DNA from: Ancylobacter vacuolatus
GTDB taxonomy: Bacteria > Pseudomonadota > Alphaproteobacteria > Rhizobiales > Xanthobacteraceae
Direction: 5' to 3'
Assembly: GCF_030813595.1 (NCBI RefSeq)
Contig: NZ_JAUSUH010000002.1
Location: forward strand, 62,001-126,000
DNA length: 64,000 nt
The notes under the pieces are model-generated. The model was not told the origin of the DNA. It searched no databases and saw nothing but the letters and a program-made list of their open reading frames with translations. Numbering within the stretch: position 1 is the stretch's first letter; every line of letters starts with the position of its first letter. The translations under genes were made by a program, and so were the position numbers. Positions 36,399-45,620 of this stretch are shown piece after piece.

Positions 36399-37712
36399 TC
36401 AGGACAGACCGGCCAGAAGGCGCGGCAGCGCCTCCTGCGTCGTCGCCAGATCCTGCACCAGGGCGATGCGCAAATAGTCCGCGCCGGGATTGCGCCCGTC
36501 CGCGCCGCTGCGGCAGAGATAGCCGCCGGGCACGGTGCGCAGCCCCTCGCGCCGCCACAGCAGCCGTGCCGCCGCTTCGCCGGCGCTGAAACTTTCGCTG
36601 CGCAGCCCGGCGACGTTCAGCCAAAGGAAGAAGCCGCCATCGGGCCGCTGATAGTCGAAATGCCCGCCCAGCACCGCGTCGGCGATGTCGAACTTCGCCC
36701 GGTAGAGCTCGCGGCTCTCAGCCACATGCACCTCATCGCCCAGCGCGGCGATGCCGACCCATTGCAGCGGCTCGGGCACCTGCGGCGCGGCGACATTGCG
36801 GAAATCGGCGAAGGCCTCGATGAAGCGCGCCTCGCCGGCGCAGAAGCCGCAGCGCAGCCCCGGCAGGCTGGAGCGCTTCGACAGCGAGTTGAACGTCACC
36901 ACGCCGGCGAAATCCGGTCCCGCCACTTCAAGAATGCCGGTCGGCGGCGCCTCGCCCAGCCAGATCTCGGAATAGCATTCGTCAGCGAACACCATCACCT
37001 CATGCGCCTGGCACAGCGCCACCAGCCGCTCGAGATAGGCGCGCGGGGCAATGGTGCCCTGCGGGTTGGCGGGGGAGGCGAAATAGAGCGCCACCGCGCG
37101 GTCCAGCAGTTCCGGCGTCAGCGCGTCGAGGTCGGGCAGCCAGCCGCCATGCGCCGGCAACGGCAGGTCGACGCTCTCGCACCCGGCGGCCTCCGCTCCG
37201 GCGCCATAGGCGGCATAGAACGGGTTGGGCAGCAGCACCGCCGGGGCACTCTCGCCAATGCGGGCGCGCTTTTGCGGCGAGAGCAGCCGGCGCGCCATCA
37301 GCGCGGCGAAGAACAGCCCCTCGCGCGAACCGTTGAGCACCAGCACCTCGCGCTCCGGGTCGGGGGCGCGCGCCAGCGTGTAGCGGCGGGCGAACCAGTC
37401 GCTGGCCGCGCGACGGAACTCGGGCAGACCCTTGCCGGCGGGATAGCGGCCGAAGCCGTCGAGATGGCCGGCCAGCACGTCGCCGACAAAGCCCGGCATG
37501 GCATGGCGCGGCTCCCCGACCGCCAGACTCAGCGCCGGCTTGCCTGGGGCGAGATCGGCGAGCAGCTCGGTCAGCCGCACGAAGGGCGAGCGCGCCGCCG
37601 GCCCGGGATCGGGGGCGGCGGCTGCCGGGGTCGCGACGGCGGCGGGAGAGAGGGCGTCAGGCACGGGGAACGTCTCGCCTCGGCCACGGAATGCGGCCTC
37701 TTGCGGCAGCAT
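36399..37712 (-). CDS. PLP-dependent aminotransferase, class I/II (DapC-like)
   Basis: A 437-residue fold-type I aminotransferase. Substrate/PLP motifs: [11 protein letters not shown] near 62-72, [13 protein letters not shown] near 125-137, [13 protein letters not shown] near 213-225, [10 protein letters not shown] near 246-255 (PLP-binding Asp), and the Schiff-base lysine in [18 protein letters not shown] near 275-292. The sequence is closest in pattern to N-succinyldiaminopimelate aminotransferase (DapC)-type proteins, which would link it to the lysA branch, but substrate cannot be proven here. The first about 40 residues are Ala/Pro-rich and poorly conserved, so a later start (GTG near residue 17) is possible. 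It lies directly upstream of ftsK. Confidence 0.85.
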   Translation of the reverse strand: MLPQEAAFRGRGETFPVPDALSPAAVATPAAAAPDPGPAARSPFVRLTELLADLAPGKPALSLAVGEPRHAMPGFVGDVLAGHLDGFGRYPAGKGLPEFRRAASDWFARRYTLARAPDPEREVLVLNGSREGLFFAALMARRLLSPQKRARIGESAPAVLLPNPFYAAYGAGAEAAGCESVDLPLPAHGGWLPDLDALTPELLDRAVALYFASPANPQGTIAPRAYLERLVALCQAHEVMVFADECYSEIWLGEAPPTGILEVAGPDFAGVVTFNSLSKRSSLPGLRCGFCAGEARFIEAFADFRNVAAPQVPEPLQWVGIAALGDEVHVAESRELYRAKFDIADAVLGGHFDYQRPDGGFFLWLNVAGLRSESFSAGEAAARLLWRREGLRTVPGGYLCRSGADGRNPGADYLRIALVQDLATTQEALPRLLAGLS

Positions 37713-37800
37713 AGCCCGGCTGCGGTAAAGGCGTTCTTAACCATGCGCGCATGAAGAGGCCGCGGAACCGGGCCTTGCGCGCGCAAAAAGAGGCGCGGGT

Positions 37801-38730
37801 TCAGAGCCGCGCCCGCTCATCGTGCCGGGCGAGGCGGGACAGCAGGTAGTCGACTTCCCCGCGCGCCGCCGCGGTCAGCGCCGTGCCCGGCTTGCGCTGG
37901 GCGTCCGAGGCGATGAAGCCGCGCCGCATCAGCACATATTTGCGCACCGCCAGCCCTACTCCAGGCTGCTGCTCATAGCGCAGCAGCGGCAGATGCGCGT
38001 CGAACAGGTCGTGCGCCTCCTCGCGCCGGCCTTCCCTCTGCAAACGCACCACATCCGCGAGCATTTCCGGGAAGGCATAGCCGGTCATGGCGCCATCCGC
38101 CCCGCGCTCCATCTCGAAATCGAGGAACAGGCCGCCATTGCCGGTGAGGATGGAGAGCGGCCGCAGCGTACCCTCCCTCTGGAAGCCCCGCAGCGCCGAA
38201 ATCTTCTCCAGCCCCGGCCAGTCCTCATGCTTCAGCATCACGCAGGACGGGTTCTCCTCGACGATCTGGCGGATCACCTTCGGCGTCATCTGCACGGAAA
38301 GGGTGAGCGGGTAGTCCTGGATCACGAACGGAATGTCGGCGCCGATCGCCTCAACCGCCTGGCGGTAGTAGCCGGTGATCTGCTCATCGGTGCGCAGCGC
38401 GGGCGGGGGCGCGATCATCACGCCGGCGGCGCCACGCTCCATCACCGCGCGGGCCAGCGCCCGCATGGCGGCAAAGCCCGGCGCCGACACGCCGACGATC
38501 ACCGGCAGCGCGCCGAACCCCTCGATGAAGCGCGCGGCGAGGGCCAGCGCCTCCTCCGGCTCCAGCTTAGGCGCCTCGCCCATGATGCCGAGCACGGTGA
38601 CGCCGGTGGCGCCGGCGGCGAGATAGCGCGCGATCAGCGTGTCGACCGAGCCGTGGTCGATGGCGCCGTCCGGCGTGAAGGGCGTCGGGGCGATGGGAAA
38701 CAGGCCGGAGGCGGTGGCGTCGAGCGGCAT
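37801..38730 (-). CDS. Dihydrodipicolinate synthase/N-acetylneuraminate lyase family protein
   Basis: A 309-residue TIM-barrel aldolase of the DapA superfamily. The Schiff-base lysine is K167 (CVMLKHED) and the catalytic Tyr is Y140 (VIQDYPL). The Thr-Thr pair that DapA uses near residue 45 is replaced by Ile-Met in VLGIMGEAPKL, so it is probably not the lysine-pathway enzyme but a sugar-acid or keto-acid lyase/dehydratase. No catabolic operon surrounds it. It lies about 90 bp upstream of the aminotransferase gene on the same strand, perhaps in a separate transcript. Confidence 0.82.
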   Translation of the reverse strand: MPLDATASGLFPIAPTPFTPDGAIDHGSVDTLIARYLAAGATGVTVLGIMGEAPKLEPEEALALAARFIEGFGALPVIVGVSAPGFAAMRALARAVMERGAAGVMIAPPPALRTDEQITGYYRQAVEAIGADIPFVIQDYPLTLSVQMTPKVIRQIVEENPSCVMLKHEDWPGLEKISALRGFQREGTLRPLSILTGNGGLFLDFEMERGADGAMTGYAFPEMLADVVRLQREGRREEAHDLFDAHLPLLRYEQQPGVGLAVRKYVLMRRGFIASDAQRKPGTALTAAARGEVDYLLSRLARHDERARL

Positions 38731-39056
38731 GGGTCGGGCTCCGGTTCAGGGGCTGGGCGTGCGGGGGCGGCGGCCGCCGCCGCGCGTCACCCGCAGCACC
38801 CGCCACGATGCCTCAGACGCCGCCGGGAAAGAACCGTCTTGTTGTTGGCTCACAGCCGCGAAAATGTGCGCTTCTGATTTCACGCCCAAAGAAAAGGCCC
38901 CGGTGGATGCCGGGGCCTTGAGGCAGCGGGAGGCTGCGGAACGGGGGACCGGCGTGCGGGCCGGGGAGAACGGCGCCAAAGGGGCGCCGTGCGCCGTTCC
39001 TGGAAGGGTCGACGCGCGGGACGGGCCCGCGCACCGGAGCGAAGCCGAAGCCTCGC
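38731..39056. other. Gap between amtB and the DapA-like gene
   Basis: About 326 bp with no supportable gene. It contains the amtB terminator (38894-38919) and otherwise unremarkable GC-rich sequence. Confidence 0.5.
38887..38919 (-). terminator. Rho-independent terminator of glnK-amtB
   Basis: AAGGCCCCGG (38894-38903) pairs perfectly with CCGGGGCCTT (38910-38919) around a six-base loop. On the minus strand the stem is followed by TTCTTTG. It lies about 140 bp beyond the amtB stop codon. Confidence 0.8.
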
Positions 39057-40424
39057 TCAGCTGTGATAGGCGCGCTCGCCGTGCTCGACGATATCGAGAC
39101 CCTCGCGCTCCTTCTCCACCGACGGACGCAGGCCGACGAGGACATTGACGATGTAGTAGATGATCGCCGAGACGACGCCGCCCCACACGAGGGTCATCGC
39201 CACCGCCTGGAACTGCACCCAGACCTGGTGGCCCATCGCGTAATCGGCGACGCCGGGACCGCCGAGGGCGGGGGCGACGACGATGCCGGTGCCGAGGGCG
39301 CCGACAATGCCGCCCACGCCATGGACGCCGAACACGTCGAGGCTGTCGTCATAGCCCAGCGCGTTCTTGATGGTGGTGCAGAAGAAGAAGCAGATGATCG
39401 AGGCGACGAAGCCGAGCACGATCGCGCCGAGCGGACCCGAGAGGCCGGCAGCCGGGGTGATGGCGACGAGGCCGGCCACCATGCCGGAGATCGCGCCGAG
39501 CATGGAGGGCTTGCCCTTGGCCAGCCATTCGATGAGCGTCCAGCCGACAATGGCGCCGGCGGTGGCGACGAAGGTGTTCATCACGGCGAGCGTGGTGCCG
39601 GCATTGGCTTCGAGGTTGGAACCGGCATTGAAGCCGAACCAGCCGACCCACAGGACGCTGGCGCCAACCATGGCGAAGGGCAGCGAGTGGGGAGGCATCA
39701 GTTCCTTGCCGTAGCCGGTGCGCTTGCCGATGATGATGCAGCCCACCAGGCCGGCGATGCCGGCATTGATGTGCACCACCGTGCCGCCGGCGAAGTCCAG
39801 CGCGCCCATGGCGAACAGGTAGCCTTCCGAGAACCACACCATGTGGGCGATCGGGTAGTAAACGAACGTCACCCAGAGGATGCTGAACAGCACGATGGCC
39901 GAGAACTTCATGCGCTCGGCGAAGGCGCCGATGATGAGCGCGGGGGTGATGGCCGAGAAGGTCATCTGGAACACGATGAAGATATATTCCGGAATCTTCA
40001 CGCCCTTGGAGAAGGTGTCGGCCAGGCTCTCCGTCGTCACGCCGGCGAGGAAGGCCTTGTCGAAGCCGCCGATGAAGGCGTTGCCGGCGGTGAAGGCGAG
40101 CGAGTAGCCGTAGAACACCCAGATCAGCATCATCACGGCGGCGATCACCGTGACCTGCATCAGCACGGAGAGCATGTTCTTGGCGCGCACCAGGCCGCCA
40201 TAGAACAGCGCCAGGCCCGGCACGGTCATGAACAGCACGAGGATGGAGGAAACCATCATCCAGGTGACGTCGCCCTTGTCCACGGTGGCGACGACCGCGG
40301 CGGCGGCCTCGGCGGTGGCTTCCGCGCCGGTGGCCGGGTTGTCCTGGGCGAAAGCGGCGGCCGCGAACAGCGCCGTCGTCGCCAGCGCAGGCAGGCCCGC
40401 GCGTATCCAATTCTTGGTCGTCAT
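39057..40424 (-). CDS. amtB: Ammonium transporter AmtB
   Basis: A 455-residue Amt/Rh-family channel. A signal peptide (about 1-25, ending AAAFAQ) precedes eleven membrane segments. The twin-His pore residues lie in GGTVVHINAGIAGLVG and in VFGVHGVGGIVGAL, and the signature DFAGG is intact. It conducts ammonium/ammonia across the inner membrane and is blocked by GlnK. The frame is open seven codons upstream, but the ATG ending at 40424 (MTTKNWIRAG) opens the signal peptide. It follows glnK by 51 bp in the same transcript, the standard glnK-amtB arrangement, and a terminator follows. Confidence 0.97.
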   Translation of the reverse strand: MTTKNWIRAGLPALATTALFAAAAFAQDNPATGAEATAEAAAAVVATVDKGDVTWMMVSSILVLFMTVPGLALFYGGLVRAKNMLSVLMQVTVIAAVMMLIWVFYGYSLAFTAGNAFIGGFDKAFLAGVTTESLADTFSKGVKIPEYIFIVFQMTFSAITPALIIGAFAERMKFSAIVLFSILWVTFVYYPIAHMVWFSEGYLFAMGALDFAGGTVVHINAGIAGLVGCIIIGKRTGYGKELMPPHSLPFAMVGASVLWVGWFGFNAGSNLEANAGTTLAVMNTFVATAGAIVGWTLIEWLAKGKPSMLGAISGMVAGLVAITPAAGLSGPLGAIVLGFVASIICFFFCTTIKNALGYDDSLDVFGVHGVGGIVGALGTGIVVAPALGGPGVADYAMGHQVWVQFQAVAMTLVWGGVVSAIIYYIVNVLVGLRPSVEKEREGLDIVEHGERAYHS

Positions 40425-40475
40425 GGGTTCAATGCTCCGTCGCAATCGGAAAATATCGGGATCAGTGTCGCGGGC

Positions 40476-40814
40476 TTAGAGCGCGTCGGCGTCGGTTTCG
40501 CCGGTGCGGATGCGCACGGCCTGGTCGATCGCGTAGACGAAGATCTTGCCGTCGCCGATCTGGCCGGTCTTGGCCGAGGTGGTAATCGCGTCGATGACCT
40601 TGGAAACCTGATCGGAAGGCACGGCGACCTCGATCTTGAGCTTCGGCAGGAAGCTCACCGCGTATTCCGCGCCGCGGTAGATCTCGGTGTGGCCCTTCTG
40701 CCGGCCATATCCCTTGACCTCCGTGACGGTCAGTCCGTGCACACCAATGCCAGTGAGCGCATCCCGGACTTCCTCAAGCTTGAAAGGCTTGATGATAGCC
40801 ATGACGATCTTCAT
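40476..40814 (-). CDS. glnK: P-II nitrogen regulatory protein GlnK
   Basis: A 112-residue P-II signal protein, a trimer that senses ATP/ADP and 2-oxoglutarate and plugs AmtB when nitrogen is plentiful. The uridylylation residue Y51 sits in the T-loop GRQKGHTEIYRGAEYAVSF; the B-loop TSAKTGQIGDGKIFVY near 83-98 and the C-loop near 101-112 are intact. It is the first gene of glnK-amtB, behind a sigma-54-type promoter at 40923-40939, which fits nitrogen (NtrC/RpoN) control. Confidence 0.97.
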   Translation of the reverse strand: MKIVMAIIKPFKLEEVRDALTGIGVHGLTVTEVKGYGRQKGHTEIYRGAEYAVSFLPKLKIEVAVPSDQVSKVIDAITTSAKTGQIGDGKIFVYAIDQAVRIRTGETDADAL

Positions 40815-40922
40815 GGTTCCTGTCCCCGCTTGGCCCCGAACCGCTGGCGGGGTTCTGGGCGTTTCATGTCGGACTCGGCCAGGCTGATTCCTTCAGCCTC
40901 CCGGTCAAGCCGCGAAGAGAGA

Positions 40923-40939
40923 ATCAATTCGCGTGCCAA
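40923..40939 (-). promoter_or_regulatory. Sigma-54 (RpoN) promoter of glnK-amtB
   Basis: On the minus strand TTGGCACGCGAATTGAT matches the RpoN consensus YTGGCACG-N4-TTGCW with a single mismatch (TTGAT for TTGCW at the -12 element). The GG and the -12 region have the required ten-base spacing. It predicts a transcript start about 95 bases upstream of glnK. Confidence 0.75.
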
Positions 40940-41110
40940 CCGAGATGAATCAACGCTTCCGCTGCAAATGCCCGCCCCGCGCGCGGCCCGGCGCGGCGCA
41001 CGCTGGCGCTGCGTCCTGCCGGTGCGACATGGCCCGCTTGCTCAATTCTTGATCGCGCCGATGACCCTTCCTGAGTCACCGCCGCATAATCGCCATATGA
41101 AGACTAATTT

Positions 41111-42001
41111 TTAGGCAGATGCCTGCGCAGGAGGCGGCCCGGCAGGCCGCATCGGCCGGATCAGCCCTTCCTGCGCCACCGAGGCGACCAGCCGCCCGGC
41201 GCGGTCGTAGATCAGCCCCCGTGCGAGGCCGCGCGCGCCGGCGGCACTGGGGCTGTCCTGCGTGTAAAGCAGCCAGTCATCGGCGCGGAACGGCCGGTGC
41301 AGCCACAATGCGTGGTCGAGGCTCGCGACCTGCAGGCTCTCGCCGAGCACGCTGGTGCCGTGCAGTGCCGTCGTCGCCTCCAGCAGCGTCATGTCGCTCG
41401 CATAGGCGAGCACGGCGCGGTGCAGGCCCTCCTCGTCCGGCAGCGCGCCGCTGGCGCGGAACCACACCGCCCGGCGCGGCGCCGCGACCGTCTCGCCGAG
41501 CCCGACCGGCTTGAGCTCGATCGGGCGCGGCCGCTGCCAATAGGCCAGCACCGGCGCCGGCAGCCGGGCCAGCACCTCGGCGGGCAGTTCGCCAATGCCC
41601 GGCACTTCCTCCGGCGAGGGCACCACCATGTCGATATCGAGCTGGTGCTCCAGCCCCGGCTCCTCGCGATGGAAGGAAACCGACATGATGAAGATCGGCC
41701 GCCCGTGCTGGATCGCCACCGTGCGCCGTGTGGCGAAGCTGCGCCCGTCGCGCACCCGCTCGACATCGTAGATGATCGGCACGCGCGGGTCGCCGGCGAG
41801 CAGGAAATAGGCATGCATGGAGTGGGCGCCCGCCGCGTCCACCGTGCGCTGCGCCGCTACCAGCGCCTGCGCCAGCACCTGCCCGCCGAACACACGAGCA
41901 CGGAACGGCCAGGATTCCGGCGGGTTGTCGCCGCGGAAGAGGTTGTCCTCCAGCCGCTCCAGGTCGAGCAGGGCGACGAGTTCGGCGGCGCTGTTGGTCA
42001 T
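41111..42001 (-). CDS. tesB: Acyl-CoA thioesterase II
   Basis: A 296-residue double-hotdog thioesterase that hydrolyses medium- and long-chain acyl-CoA. The first hotdog contains RVFGGQVLAQALVAA and HSMHAYFLLAGDP, the second ASDMTLLEATTALHG and VASLDHALWLHRPF, with the catalytic Asp of the LDHALW motif, and the closing QDSPSAAGARGLARGLIYDRAGRLVASVAQEGLIR is the TesB signature. The frame is open to 42070, but the ATG ending at 42001 follows GAGGAG. It lies on the same strand about 300 bp upstream of glnK; E. coli also has glnK, amtB and tesB as neighbours. Confidence 0.93.
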   Translation of the reverse strand: MTNSAAELVALLDLERLEDNLFRGDNPPESWPFRARVFGGQVLAQALVAAQRTVDAAGAHSMHAYFLLAGDPRVPIIYDVERVRDGRSFATRRTVAIQHGRPIFIMSVSFHREEPGLEHQLDIDMVVPSPEEVPGIGELPAEVLARLPAPVLAYWQRPRPIELKPVGLGETVAAPRRAVWFRASGALPDEEGLHRAVLAYASDMTLLEATTALHGTSVLGESLQVASLDHALWLHRPFRADDWLLYTQDSPSAAGARGLARGLIYDRAGRLVASVAQEGLIRPMRPAGPPPAQASA

Positions 42002-42169
42002 GGACGAGCGGCTCCTCAGTGGAACGAGACGGCGGACAGTGAGACGGGCGGGCACTAAGACGGCGGACATGGCGGGGCGTCACCCCGGCGCATTGTCCGG
42101 GGTGCCTAGCTAAGGCATAGGAGGGAGCGCGCACAATGCGCGGATGGTCGAGAGCGGAGGCGGTGTGCC

Positions 42170-43402
42170 ATGCAACGGGACCAGCGATATGATGCGGTGA
42201 TGGCGGGCGGCGGGCTCGCCGGGCTTTCCCTCGCCTTGGCGCTGCGACAGGGGCTGGGGGACAGCGCCCGCCTCGCCATCGCCGATCCCGCCTTCGCCGC
42301 GCCCCGGCCTTCCAGCACGGATTTGCGGGCCTCCGCCATCGCCGCCGGCGCCCGCCGCCTGTTCGAGGCGCTGGGCGTGTGGGAGCGGGTGGAAGGCGAG
42401 GCCCAGCCGATCCTCGCCATGGAAATCACCGATTCCAAGCTCGGCGATGCCGCGCGCCCCGTGTTCCTCTCCTTTGACGGCGAGGTGGAGCCCGGCGAGC
42501 CCTTCGCCCATATGCTGCCCAATGCGGTGCTGCAGGACGCGATGACCGAACTGGCGCGCGAACGCGGCATCGCCCTGCTGCCGACCCGCATCGCCGGCTT
42601 CACCCCCGGCCCGGCGCGCACCGCGCTGCGCCTTGCCAATGGCGAGGACGCCGCCGCCTCGCTGCTCGCCGCCTGCGACGGCGGCCGCTCGAAGCTGCGC
42701 GCGCTGGCCGGCATCGGCGTCACCGGCTGGCCCTACAACCAGTCGGCCATCGTGATGACGGTCGGCCATGAACGCCCGCATGGCGGCAAGGCGATCGAGC
42801 ATTTCCTGCCGGCCGGGCCCTTCGCCATGCTGCCGCTCACCGGCAATCGCTGCTCCATCGTCTGGACAGAGGCGACCGAGACCGCCGCGCGCCTGCTCAA
42901 GCTGCCCCGCGTGCTGCTGCAGGACGAGCTGGAACAGCGCTTCGGGCTGGAGCTGGGCGAGATCGAGATCCTGGACGAGCCGAAGGCGTTTCCGCTCGGC
43001 TTCCAGATGGCGCGTTCCTTCATCGGTGAACGCCTCGCACTGGTGGGCGATGCCGCCCACACCATCCACCCCATTGCCGGCCAGGGCATCAATATGGGCC
43101 TGCGCGACGTAGCGGCGCTGGCCGAGGCGGTCACCGATGCCGCCCGGCTCGGCCTCGACATTGGCGGGCCGGATGTACTGGAGCGCTACCAGCGCTGGCG
43201 CCGCTTCGACACGCTGGCCATGGGCGCAGCCACCGACGGGCTGAACCGGCTGTTCGGCCTGCGCTCGGACGCGGTGCGGCTGGTGCGCGATGTCGGGCTC
43301 GGCCTCGTTGAGCGGCTGCCTGTCCTGAAGGGCTTCTTCATCCGCGACGCCGCCGGCATTGGCGGGAAGTCACCCCGCCTGCTGCGCGGCGAGGCGCTAT
43401 AG
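42170..43402 (+). CDS. UbiH/UbiF/VisC-type FAD-dependent hydroxylase (ubiquinone biosynthesis)
   Basis: A 410-residue flavoprotein monooxygenase. The Rossmann motif GGGLAGLSLALAL lies at about 10-22, the DG motif (ACDGGRSKLR) near 168, and the second FAD motif LALVGDAAHTIHPIAGQGINMGLRD near 290-314, which also holds the ubiH/COQ6 signature. It would hydroxylate the ubiquinone ring at C5, C6 or C1; which position cannot be decided from sequence alone. It is divergent from tesB (about 170 bp apart) and converges with trm112, whose stop is three bases away. Confidence 0.9.
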   Translation: MQRDQRYDAVMAGGGLAGLSLALALRQGLGDSARLAIADPAFAAPRPSSTDLRASAIAAGARRLFEALGVWERVEGEAQPILAMEITDSKLGDAARPVFLSFDGEVEPGEPFAHMLPNAVLQDAMTELARERGIALLPTRIAGFTPGPARTALRLANGEDAAASLLAACDGGRSKLRALAGIGVTGWPYNQSAIVMTVGHERPHGGKAIEHFLPAGPFAMLPLTGNRCSIVWTEATETAARLLKLPRVLLQDELEQRFGLELGEIEILDEPKAFPLGFQMARSFIGERLALVGDAAHTIHPIAGQGINMGLRDVAALAEAVTDAARLGLDIGGPDVLERYQRWRRFDTLAMGAATDGLNRLFGLRSDAVRLVRDVGLGLVERLPVLKGFFIRDAAGIGGKSPRLLRGEAL

Positions 43403-43405
43403 GGC

Positions 43406-43633
43406 CTAGCGGGCGGCTTCTTCCTCGGTCAGCGTGCGCGCCTCGTCGGCGAGCAGGATGGGGATGCCGTCGCGAATCGGGTAGGCCAGACGTGCCGCGC
43501 GCGACACCAGTTCGTGCGCCGCCCGGTCATAGTCCAGCGGGCCCTTGGTGACGGGGCAGACCAAGAGTTCGAGCAGCTTCGGGTCGATCTCATAGCCCGA
43601 GCGCGCGGCGGGAAATTCGGGGGTGGTGGCCAT
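43406..43633 (-). CDS. Trm112 family protein
   Basis: A 75-residue Trm112/UPF0434 protein. The zinc-ribbon-like core [17 protein letters not shown] (C26) and [17 protein letters not shown] (about 50-66) is clear; only one Cys is present, as in bacterial members that do not bind zinc. In eukaryotes and archaea Trm112 activates methyltransferases; the bacterial role is unclear. It converges with the UbiH-type gene, with stops three bases apart, and is divergent from the GntR gene (110 bp). Confidence 0.9.
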   Translation of the reverse strand: MATTPEFPAARSGYEIDPKLLELLVCPVTKGPLDYDRAAHELVSRAARLAYPIRDGIPILLADEARTLTEEEAAR

Positions 43634-43743
43634 GGGCAGGGTTCTCTCGATCTACGCGAACGACGGAAACGTATTCCGGCTATATAGCGCAGCAAGCTGA
43701 CATTCTCACGTCGTCGCCTCTCACCCGCCAGCCGCACGGACCA

Positions 43744-44418
43744 ATGGACTCTCCCGCGCTCGATCTCGCCCAGGAACCGCGCCTTGATGGCGAGACCTTG
43801 CAGCAATGGGTGTTTCGCCGGCTGCGGCGCTCCGTCATGGCCGGCCGCTTCCCGCCCGGCAAGGCGGTGACAATCCGCGGGCTGGCGGACGCGCTCGGCG
43901 TCTCCTCCATGCCGGTGCGCGAGGCACTGCGCCGACTGGTGGCCGAGCGGGCGCTGGTGCTGCTCGATAATCGCCGCGTGCGGGTGCCTGAGATGACCGT
44001 CCGCCGCTTCGAGGAGCTGATGACAGCGCGCACCTTGCTGGAATGCGAGGCCGCCGCGCGCGCGCTGGCAGGCGCCGATGCTGCCTTCATCGCCCGGCTC
44101 GACGCGCTCGATGCGGATTCCGATGCCGCCGTGGCGGCCGGCGATACCGAGGCGATGATCGAGACCAACCTCGCCTTCCATGGCGCGCTCTATGGCGGGC
44201 GGGCGGACAATGTGCTGCTGCCGCTGATCGAATCGGTCTGGCTGCAGATCGGCCCGTTCATGCGGATGGCGCTGGCCGATTTGGAGACCCATTACCCGGT
44301 GGACCGCCACGCGCAGGCCCTCGCCGCCCTGCGGGCGCGCGACGAGGCGGCGCTGCGCCGCGCCATCGAGGCCGACATCCGCGACGGCATCGGCCATTTG
44401 CTGGCACAGCTGGGGTAG
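43744..44418 (+). CDS. GntR family transcriptional regulator, FCD domain
   Basis: A 224-residue regulator. The winged helix spans about 18-80 (LADALGVSSMPVREALRRLVAERALVLLDNRRVRVPEM), then an FCD helical domain with ligand/metal His residues (ETNLAFHGALY near 141 and DRHAQALAAL near 190). The effector is unknown. It stands convergent with the puuD-like gene, about 160 bp apart; that hydrolase is the only nearby catabolic gene, so a regulatory link is possible but unsupported by any operator I can see. Confidence 0.87.
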   Translation: MDSPALDLAQEPRLDGETLQQWVFRRLRRSVMAGRFPPGKAVTIRGLADALGVSSMPVREALRRLVAERALVLLDNRRVRVPEMTVRRFEELMTARTLLECEAAARALAGADAAFIARLDALDADSDAAVAAGDTEAMIETNLAFHGALYGGRADNVLLPLIESVWLQIGPFMRMALADLETHYPVDRHAQALAALRARDEAALRRAIEADIRDGIGHLLAQLG

Positions 44419-44443
44419 GTATCGCCCCACACCCCAACACACC

Positions 44444-44565
44444 GTCCCGCCCCGGGATGACGCTCCACTGGCCGTCATCCCGGCCGAAGGCGCAGCCGCA
44501 GCGCCGGCATCGCTCTCCGTCTGGTAACGATTCCGGATCGGCCTGCGGCCGTCCGGGATGACGAT
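44444..44565. repeat. Cluster of GTCATCCCGG-type intergenic modules
   Basis: Three related modules lie between the GntR and puuD-like genes: CCCGGGATGACG at about 44451-44462, GTCATCCCGGCC at 44474-44485, and TTCCGGATCGGCCTGCGGCCGTCCGGGATGACG at 44531-44563 (read in pieces). They alternate in orientation and match modules at 21287, 32583 and 50643. Confidence 0.5.
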
Positions 44566-44579
44566 CTAACAGCGAAGGC

Positions 44580-45383
44580 TCAGCCCACGGCCTTCAGCTT
44601 CGCCCCGGTCCGCCGGCGCTCGGCCGCCAGCCGGGCGGCAGCGCCGAAGGCGGTGAAGACGCCGCTGGAGAGCTTGTCCTGCCAGAAGCGCCATTCCGGG
44701 TGCCACTGGATCGCCAGGTTGAAGCCCGGCGCGTCCGGCACGCGGAAGGCCTCGATGGTGCCGTCCTCGGCCTGCGCTTCCACCACCACGCCGGGCGCGA
44801 GCGTCGCCACGCCCTGCCCGTGCAGCGAGTTCACCCGCCAGCTGCTGGCGCCGGCGAGGCTCGCCAGCAGGCCGTCCGGCGCCAGGTTCACCTCGTGAAC
44901 GGGGGCGTACTGGCCCTCAAGCGCAAGGCTGGAATCCTCGCGATGGTCGAAGCGGCCGGGCTGCTGGTAGAGCTTCTGGAACAGCGTGCCGCCGAGCGCG
45001 ACATTCATTTCCTGAAACCCCCGGCACACGCCGAACAGCGGCACGCCGCGCTCCAGCGCCGCGCGGATCAGCGGCAGCGAGATGTCGTCGCGGTGCGGGT
45101 CGGCCGGCAGCGGCGGGTCGTGCGGCACGTCGCCATAATGCTGCGGCCCGACATTGGACGGGCTGCCCGGCAGGAACAGCGCATCGACGAAATCGAGGAT
45201 CTCGTCGACCACGATCCGCTCCGGCGCCATCTCGGCATCCACCGCCGAAATGGTGCCGGGAATAAGCACCGGCATCGCCTGGGCGCCGCGCGCCACCGCG
45301 TAGATGTATTTTTCCGTGACGCCATGGACGACCTGCCCGTCCTTGGCCTTCACGTCGCTGATCACTCCGATGACCGGACGCAT
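44580..45383 (-). CDS. Gamma-glutamyl-gamma-aminobutyrate hydrolase-like class I amidotransferase (PuuD-type)
   Basis: A 267-residue peptidase C26 domain. The nucleophile C120 lies in PLFGVCRGFQEMNVALGG, the partner H228 and E230 in IQWHPEWRF, and the N-terminal PVIGVISDVK and FVDALFLPGSPSNV stretches are typical of PuuD, which releases GABA from gamma-Glu-GABA in putrescine breakdown. None of the other puu genes is present, so another gamma-glutamyl substrate is possible. It is divergent from the AlgI-like gene, about 240 bp apart. Confidence 0.88.
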   Translation of the reverse strand: MRPVIGVISDVKAKDGQVVHGVTEKYIYAVARGAQAMPVLIPGTISAVDAEMAPERIVVDEILDFVDALFLPGSPSNVGPQHYGDVPHDPPLPADPHRDDISLPLIRAALERGVPLFGVCRGFQEMNVALGGTLFQKLYQQPGRFDHREDSSLALEGQYAPVHEVNLAPDGLLASLAGASSWRVNSLHGQGVATLAPGVVVEAQAEDGTIEAFRVPDAPGFNLAIQWHPEWRFWQDKLSSGVFTAFGAAARLAAERRRTGAKLKAVG

Positions 45384-45620
45384 GCTGTCTCCTGCGCTCT
45401 GCCCGCCAGATGTGGCGCCCGCCCCCGCCGGCTGTCAACGGTACCCGCGCGCAGGCCCGCCTTGCACAGGGCGCGCAGGCCGGCGCGAGAGCCGACGACG
45501 CCCCTCGCCTTGCGCCCGATCGCCGCTGCCGCCGGGACAGCCCGACTCCAAGCGTTTCCGCGGATGATTCTTCGTGTATGAAGGGCCACCCCTCCGCCCG
45601 CAGGCCGCCGCCGGAAGCTC

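Noticed and set aside
34237-36477. Long plus-strand open frame opposite ftsK
   Set aside because: It is antisense to the FtsK motor with intact Walker motifs and contains only Ala/Arg/His-rich shadow sequence.
37801-38730. dapA, the lysine-pathway dihydrodipicolinate synthase
   Set aside because: The active-site Thr pair of DapA is Ile-Met here, although the Tyr and Lys are kept, so the generic lyase-family call is safer.
44580-45383. Putrescine (puu) catabolic operon
   Set aside because: Only the PuuD-type hydrolase is present, without puuA, puuB or puuC, so the pathway cannot be claimed.
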